Under the pieces are notes generated by a model. The model ran no database searches. It was not told the DNA's origin and saw nothing but the letters and a program-made list of their open reading frames with translations. From Omphalotus guepiniiformis (taxonomy: Eukaryota > Basidiomycota > Agaricomycetes > Agaricales > Omphalotaceae): a stretch of DNA of 64,000 nt. Below, in pieces: positions 57,738-64,000 of this stretch. How positions within the stretch are numbered: position 1 is the first letter of the stretch; each line of letters begins with the position of its first letter. The position numbers and the translations under genes are program-made. The stretch lies in assembly GCA_028554645.1 (NCBI GenBank), contig JAQOOI010000022.1, positions 1,736,001-1,800,000 on the forward strand. Direction: 5' to 3'.

Positions 57738-59547
57738 ATGCAAACTTTCCTCTCAACGACTACAAGGTCAAGGATATGCTTACCTGTAGTGAGGTGTAGA
57801 CGGCATATCAGTCTCAACGCTGAACATTATGCCAACTTGGTCCCCCCAAAGCAAGCGCCGACCTTCGAGGCTATAGGGCTCCGACCTGCTTTGGCAAGGG
57901 CTCTCCGTAACGCGTTTCCTAATGTCAGGCAACCTACCGAAATACAATCTGCCTTAATACCGGCGATAATGAAAGGAAAAGATGTCGTACTACAGGACGA
58001 AGCTGGCTCTGGAAAGTACGTTGAGTTCCTTCTTTCTTTTCGTTCATGACCTCTGAAGGCTACTCAAGGTCATTTGGCCTAATTCTTGCTTTGCTTAATA
58101 AACCGCGACTTTCGTTTGCGGGTCTTGAGACAGGCGATGTTTCTTCTAAGCCTTCGGTCACTTCTCTCTTCCTTGTGCCTCACCGGGATTTGGCCTTCCA
58201 ACTCCTCCATTGGATCCGCAGGATCACAGAAGCCTCTACTGACGATCCACCGCCACTCAATGCAATAGCCCAGGTTCTAGTGCGAGAGGGAAAGCAGCAT
58301 CTTACTACTGGACTCTCGCTTCTACGAGAGAATCCTCCTCATGTCTTAATTGCGACACCCTCTAGCTTGCTGGAGGTTCTACGTGAAGATCCTGATGCCC
58401 TACAGCTGGCAGAATTGTCGAGTGTTGTTCTGGACGAGGTTGACTATTTGATTGAGACTGTTCCGCTCAAGGGTAATACGGTACCACAAGGAAGGGCTAC
58501 GCGGAATATAAGGATGCATCCTGGGCATACGAGGCAACTTCTAGATGTTATTTACGAGCATCGACCAAAATTGAATGCGGACAACCGGGATGTACTAGTC
58601 GACGAACCATACCACATACCGCAACTCATCATATCTAGTGCGACGGTTAGGAGACACCTCAAACACTACTTTTTCACTGAAAGCCGTTACCTGAACGGTG
58701 AAGTTGTCAAAATTCGAGGCTCAGTCATGCGACTGCATGGTAAAGACGAGCTTGCAACCAGGGAAGTCTCTTTGCACGAGAACATCTCGCACCACGTCCT
58801 TGTTGTCTCTGATGAAGGGATCACGAACATTCCTGGAGCCATTGAATCCAAAGCGGACGCGAAAGATGCCACCGAAGAAACCGAGGACCCGAACGACACA
58901 GTCACACCGTCCTCGCCGCCAACATTAGACGATGTTACAGATACTGAAAGACTGATCGGTACGCTTTTCGAAGTACTGCGGCATGCCTTGTTAAGCTCAT
59001 ATGTTCATATTTAGGCTTTTCCATGACACCCTCCCCTCTGAATCAGAATTCTCTGGAGGCTATTGCAGCGGCATTTGCTATGGATGTCCCTTCCATTGCA
59101 TTGCTGGTGATTCCAAGTAATGCTTCTGTACACCGTGCTGTCTACGACTTACGCGAAATGGGAGTTAATGCGCATGGCATGGATCTGTTAGTGGAAAACA
59201 GAGGTCAGTCATACCTCCTTCAGGGTAAGACAGATGTATTCAGACACAATCCTGCTCTACTCGTATGTACAACCGCGTCTATGCGAGGAATCGACTTCCC
59301 TGCCTTGACGCATGTCTTTATTCTCGGTGTGGACACATTGGAGGCCAAAAGGCGGGTCAACCCCACTCTCACGCTGGATAATTATATCCATCTTGCTGGT
59401 CGAGTGGGTCGATTTCGGAAAAAAGGGAAGGTGATTACGGTGGTAGAGAAGGAAGATGACAGTTCAACGGGAAGAGAGGTTTCAAGAGTACGGAAAATTC
59501 TAGATAAATTAGGCATAACCCCTATAAGACTGAACATGTTTGAGTAA
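57738..59547 (+). CDS. MRH4: Mitochondrial DEAD-box-type RNA helicase, MRH4-like
   Basis: Three exons give about 565 residues. MQTFLSTTTRSRICLPVVRC RRH is an Arg/Ser-rich leader. The helicase core shows a Q motif (FEAIGLRPALARAL, then RQPTEIQSALIPAIMKG), motif I EAGSGKS, LFLVPHRDLAFQLL (motif Ia), VLIATPSSLLEVL (Ib), VVLDEVDYL (motif II as DEVD, not DEAD), LIISSATVRR (motif III), and in the second domain TASMRGIDFPALTHVFILG with HLAGRVGRFRKKG (motif VI). This degenerate core plus leader fits Mrh4, which helps assemble the large mitochondrial ribosomal subunit in yeast. Introns: about 58017-58068 and 58959-59013. The start at 57738 is preferred to 57636 because the upstream part would lack leader character. 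Confidence 0.83.
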
Positions 59548-59813
59548 TATGAAATGTCTGTTGTCGTTTACTGTCTACGATGTCCAGCACGCACATTGAC
59601 GCTTTGAAGGATCTGAGAATGGAAAGGTACTTTTCGTGTCTGTTACGGAATTCGATGGCCGAATTTCTGCTTACTTACATACAGAACGCATAGATTTGAC
59701 TGTACCGCCCTTTGCTATTTGGATCAATTCTTGTTGCCGGCTAGAAGCTTCTCGGCTGGTAGCTTTCCCCAGCTACAGACCATTCTCTTTCTTCCACTCT
59801 CATCTCCTCCGCC

Positions 59814-62671
59814 ATGCGGCTTTCCAGCTTCAGCTCATTGCTGGCCGCTTTCTGTCTGTATTCTTGGTTCAATCTAGCTCTAGCGCAGTCTTCCACCTCT
59901 AATTCCTCCGCTTCTTCCTCTCCTACTTCTTCCCCAAGCGTTTCCTTATCACTCACCACCGCTACGACGACTGTGACTACTTCTACTACCTCAAACAATC
60001 GGGTCTCAAATATCACTTCCACTCTCACGACGACCTTCAATGTGTCGCATACGATAACGCCAACTTCATCGAGCTCGTCTACTTCTTCCTCGTCCGCATC
60101 CTCTGCGTCCTCAAGTGCACAGCCGATAGTTCTTGCGACGATACTCGATCCCGCCTTTGGTGTTCTTGGGGCTATCTTGATAATTACAGGTCTTCCTAGC
60201 GCGTTTTGGGGTCATAAGAATCGATGGTACGCTCAGGTCCCCCACAGTTTGCACCGAACTTATGCCATGTCATAGGACTTCGTTTTTTCTCATCGGTTTC
60301 TATACACTCTCGCTCGTGTGCTTTGTGCTTATTCTCAAGTTTGGCATCCTCCCAGCCATAAATCCTCCTGGTAGGACTCTGAGGGGAATGTTCGTACTAG
60401 CATGTTCAGTCGCAGGAATAGCTGGTGGCGCTGCTGCTATATTTTTATGGAAAGTTGCTCGCTATGGGATCGGAGCCTGGGGAGGTGAATCGTTAGCATG
60501 TCGCTCAATGAACTTGAGTGTTTACGTCCTTTGGTCTCAGGTTTGGCACTCGGACTTTGGATACAATGCTTCCACGACGGTGGCGTCATCAAGCCTGTTG
60601 GTTTTAGGTGGATCTTGTATATCGGTACACTGGCTTCATCTCTTACATGACTTTACCGTGGTGCTAACGCGTTTCTTTCTAGGGTGCGCCGTGGTTGGCT
60701 TTGTTCTGTGCACTATCCCGAAGGTACCGAAACATGCTTTGTTCGTCTCCTCATTACGTCTCACGTAGTCAATCCCGAAGATACACTACCATGTGCTGTT
60801 AGTCTCCACCGCGTTTGTCGGCTCGTCGGCATTTATGCTAGGCGTGGATTGCTTTACCACGGCAGGTCTGAAGGAGGTACGTTGTCAACTGCGTATAGTC
60901 GCACATATTCACTGGCATTTTCGTTGCCCAGTTTTATGTCTGGAACCTTGGTTTCAACTCGCTCTTTCCCAAATTCACCAACAATGGTATTCAATTCCCC
61001 GTCACTCAAACGATGCAGATTGAGCTCGGTCTCTTGGGTGCGGTTGCTCTCATGGGCATTGCTGTGCAGCTTCGAATTCTAAAAGTGCTGCAGAGGAAGC
61101 TGCATGAGATTACCGAAGAGCAGAAAAAGCACGACGAGGAGGCAGAAATTCGCGCTACTGAGCGATTTTCTCATGTCTTGCGAGAAAGAGACGAATGGGA
61201 GAAGGAACATCTCAGTAAACATGGACGACAGGAAAGTGGCTACTCGAGCATGCCCTTGATGAAGGACCAAGACGGGTCTGCATCGCCGGGAGGAACAACC
61301 GAACACCGGTCTGATTTGACTCACGTAGCCGATGGCCGTCCTCGTTACAATTCGGGCGTCTCAGATTTCTTGGCAGCTCCAGTCGGAAACGATGACCTCA
61401 AGCGAGCGACAAGAAAGCTACAGAATCCTGGCGCTCTCCCGGCTTTGGATCTGGGATTGGGCATTAAGGACGATGTCCCCGACGATTTCATGCTCAAAGA
61501 TGACGGAAAGGCGCCTGCTGTCCCCGACGAGGAGCTGAAACGCAAAGAAGAACTTGTGGCCGAAATCAATAGCATCCGCAAGTCGATCGACGCTCTAAAA
61601 TCCGGTACTCCTGAGCCTTCTAGTGCTTCCAATTCTCGTCGTCCGTCATTGACATCTCGCCGCACCCTTAGCATTGATGCTAGTAGCGCCCTCCTGCCAA
61701 CGCCGTCGCATTTGCGTCCGCCGAGAGAGATGAACCCTCGCGCACGCGTGCAGTCTATGGATCTGATGAGTCATTCTGCTATCGGAGAGTCCATCAGCAG
61801 ACCTACTAGTGCACCGTTGCGTGACCTTGATTGGGATGCTTATATACAAGATAGGAAGTTGCTACAGCCTCCGGCGGGGGTGACACCTCCAATTGCTACG
61901 ACACCAATCGCACCACCGGTCTCATCCCGTATACAGATGCCCTCTGCCGTTTCGGATGCTCTGACACAGCGCAAGCGACGGGAGAGCGCGCTGGGTCTCG
62001 GAGCAGAACCCCCCTCAAACACGGACTCTTCAGAGGACATTCCTTTGGCTCTGATGGATCGCCACAACAGAACAAGTTCGACCGGTGGCAATAACGTTCC
62101 TGTGACCATTCTTCCTCCCCGTAAACCTATTGCGGCGCCTACTCCACAACGCCCTGCGGCCCCTCGGACTCGTACGTTCGAGGAGCTGAACGAGAGGCAC
62201 AGGGAGAAGATGAGGGATATACAGGGTCCACTCACAAACGCAGAGAACGAACAGGCTCAGCTTCAGGCTGCGAAGCAGCGCTGGGAAAGAGCCAAGGCAC
62301 TGGAGAAAGAGGCGGTGACACGAAGGCAAGCGGAGAAGGCGGCGATGCTCGAGAAACGCAAGAAACCAGAAGATGACCCAGGACGGACTGGGAGTAGGTC
62401 GCCTACGATGGATGAAAAACAGAAAAGGCGAAGAAATTCGCGATCGCTGAGTGGGGACAGACTTGCCTCACTTGGACCTTCGTCATCTAAGCGACTGTCT
62501 ACGATGAAAGTGGAAGATTGGCAACGGCATCAACAAGAAGGAGAACCTGGGCCTGAGCGGGGGCTCGGTAGTGGGACACGAAGACCATCGCAGGGATTGC
62601 TGTCTGACAGCGTACCGTTCCCTGGTCGGAGTAACCACAACCGCCGAAAAAGCAGAGAACCTCCCAGTTGA
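59814..62671 (+). CDS. DUF4203/TMEM198-like membrane protein with long cytosolic tail
   Basis: About seven exons give roughly 810 residues. MRLSSFSSLLAAFCLYSWFN with LALAQ is a clear signal peptide. It is followed by about 90 residues of Ser/Thr (likely glycosylated), then a run of seven hydrophobic helices: DPAFGVLGAILIITGLPSAF, SFFLIGFYTLSLVCFVLIL, MFVLACSVAGIAGGAAAIFL, GLALGLWIQCFHDGGV, CAVVGFVLCTIPK, HVLLVSTAFVGSSAFMLGVD, and ELGLLGAVALMGIAVQLRIL. This is the DUF4203 (TMEM198-like) pattern. A long C-terminal tail from about 61080 holds a coiled coil (EEQKKHDEEAEIRATERFSH) and Pro/Ser/Arg-rich sequence ending NHNRRKSREPPS. Function unknown; in animals TMEM198 binds Wnt co-receptors, which fungi lack. 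Confidence 0.85.
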
Positions 62672-63007
62672 TGATGGACCATTTATTATTTCTTTTCATT
62701 CATTCTAATTATTCTTGTTGACACTCATGGCGAACCCTTTTTTTTTGAACGTTGTCGAACACTCATTTTGAACTACATAGCACGATACACTACATATTGC
62801 ATAGACTACTGCACACTCGATTTGTTTTTAGCACGGACTGGATGATAATCTGTTTGTGGAGTCATCAGACAAAGAAGCCGAGAAGCCGATTCGAGTGTGG
62901 GAACGAAAAGTCGCACGAGGCGTGGTTGAGTTTTTCCCAGCTGGGTTGGAGTGGTCTCACGAATATCATATAGTTTGACTATGCAGAATGCACTCTTCGA
63001 CCTTGCC
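62672..63007. promoter_or_regulatory. DUF4203 3' region and CSL promoter
   Basis: A 336-bp gap with an 8-nt T run at 62740-62748 and a gaagccgagaagccg repeat at 62875-62889. An in-frame ATG at 62981 would extend the CSL protein by nine residues. I see nothing else. Confidence 0.4.
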
Positions 63008-64000
63008 ATGTCCTCGGTTCCTCCCCAGCACCCTCGTCCTTCATCCTCTCCGTCCCCTGCCCAGGCTCTCTATGTATGCGTCTTTCTTTCTTCCACCTCC
63101 ATTTCTCACAATTCTTCCCTTTTCTTCCTATCAGGTCCCCGCTGCTTCCGCAAATACCCCGTCTCCAAGTACTTCGGGCCCCAGTCCTTCTCTCCAGTCC
63201 ATATTAGCCGCTTCTCACAAGGATGCTCCTCAAAATGGCCAGATGTCTCCCTGGAGCTCTTCGATACCTCCTCCTGATGATGTACAGTCAGTTCCCAGTG
63301 TATGTATTATCGATATCGTTCCCTCTTGTGTTTTCTTTACACTCGCTCTAGAACGCAAAGCGAAAATTGGATGATCCAGAGGGTGAAGATCCGCAGAACA
63401 AAATGCGCCGCGTCATACGCGACGTCGTCCCCCAAGAACCCGCTCGCGTCGTGCCCATGACCACAGTTATATGTCTTCATGCTGCGGTCGCACAAAAGTC
63501 CTATGGAAGCGAGAAGCGTTTTCTTTGCCCGCCTCCTGTCGTGCATATCGAGGGTCCAGTCTGGCACATGCGGAGTCAGCAACTCTCCATGGCCGTCGTC
63601 TCTGAAACCGGTGAGCGCTCCTTCGAGCAGAAGGCGCCATTGGACAACAATATGACCTCTAGTTTCAAATTTCTCCATGTAACTGGTACCGCAAAGGCCA
63701 AGAGCTTTCAGCTTTCTCTCGACATAGCTCAACCTCATCCCTCTCTTGCAAACAGTCCGGATGGCGAGGGTCCGCCTGGTCGCGTGTGGGCGTCGTTTGA
63801 TTCCGCTCCAGTCGCCATCATCTCCAAGCCATCGAAGAAGACGGCAAAGACGAGAAACATCTCGTCGTGTATTTTGGCCGGTGGGCCCGTATCTCTATTC
63901 AATCGCATCAATTCACAGACTGTACGCACCAAATACATGACCATTGAGCATGCGCAATTGTGTGCCAGTAACGTAGCGTGGTCTGCTTTTAATGTCAATG
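63008..64000 (+). CDS. CSL (CBF1/Su(H)/LAG-1) transcription factor, 3' end outside window
   Basis: Three exons are visible (63008 to about 63075, about 63136-63300, about 63353 to the edge). After a Ser/Pro-rich N-terminus and a basic KRKLDDPEGEDPQNKMRRVI stretch, the Rel-homology-like N-terminal domain appears: MTTVICLHAAVAQKSYGSEK, RFLCPPPVVHIEGPVWHM, VVSETGERSFEQKAPLDNN, FKFLHVTGTAKAKSFQLSLD. Then comes the start of the beta-trefoil: WASFDSAPVAIISKPSKKTA, NISSCILAGGPVSLFNRINS and QTVRTKYMTIEHAQLCASN. SYGSEKRFLCPPP is the diagnostic DNA-binding loop. CSL proteins bind GTG(G/A)GAA; fungal members work without Notch and affect growth, adhesion and cell cycle. The frame is open to base 64000. 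Confidence 0.92.

Overview
The window is nuclear DNA from a filamentous basidiomycete, most likely an agaricomycete. It is about 50% GC and packed with genes on both strands. Nearly every gene is cut by many short introns (about 45-70 nt, GT..AG, CTNA-type branch sites), and intergenic gaps are mostly 100-400 bp. I see no rRNA or tRNA gene, no CRISPR array, no virus and no intact transposon. Gene models were built by hand from splice signals and family motifs, so exon edges that are not discussed are approximate.

Layout. 1-8.5 kb: a coiled-coil protein running off the left edge (-), sedoheptulose-1,7-bisphosphatase SHB17 (-), the HOPS/CORVET subunit VPS18 (+) and the ribosome-biogenesis protein CGR1 (-). 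9-20 kb: a Ser-rich coiled-coil protein (+), the Dsl1-complex subunit SEC39 (-), NIP7 (-) and NRDE2 (+), the last two sharing a 64-bp promoter. 20-28 kb: a Byr4/Bfa1-type septation-network GAP subunit (+), the urease accessory protein UreD (+), a 1.2-kb gene-free stretch rich in palindromes, and a very intron-dense Dal5-type MFS permease (+). 28-40 kb: a mitochondrial m-AAA protease (-), a TMEM135-like membrane protein (+), a membrane-anchored alpha/beta hydrolase (+), WRAP73/Wdr8 (-) and a DHA1-type MFS exporter (+). 40-50 kb: mitochondrial ribosomal protein uS17m (+), prefoldin subunit 6 (-), gamma-glutamyltranspeptidase (+), a PTC6-like mitochondrial PP2C (-), a cAMP-receptor-like GPCR (+) and ESCRT-III VPS20 (+). 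50-64 kb: the U-box cyclophilin PPIL2 (-), a PPR protein (+), a MIM2-like mitochondrial import factor (-), an MFS sugar transporter (+), an MRH4-like mitochondrial helicase (+), a DUF4203 membrane protein with a long tail (+), and the N-terminal part of a CSL (Su(H)/LAG-1-type) transcription factor running off the right edge.

The genes are mainly housekeeping. Themes are endomembrane traffic (VPS18, SEC39, VPS20), mitochondrial biogenesis (m-AAA protease, uS17m, MIM2, MRH4, PTC6, PPR), ribosome assembly and RNA processing (CGR1, NIP7, NRDE2, PPIL2), cell division and spindle pole (Byr4, WRAP73), and nutrient uptake or nitrogen use (UreD, Dal5-type permease, GGT, sugar MFS). UreD and the Dal5-type permease are neighbours, and GATAAG sites lie before both, which suggests a small nitrogen-responsive pair.

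I did not find a self-contained new system. The most unusual features are in gene structure: a 4-nt micro-exon in the Dal5-type permease, four introns that only work with GC donors, and an m-AAA protease intron whose canonical splice sites break the reading frame.
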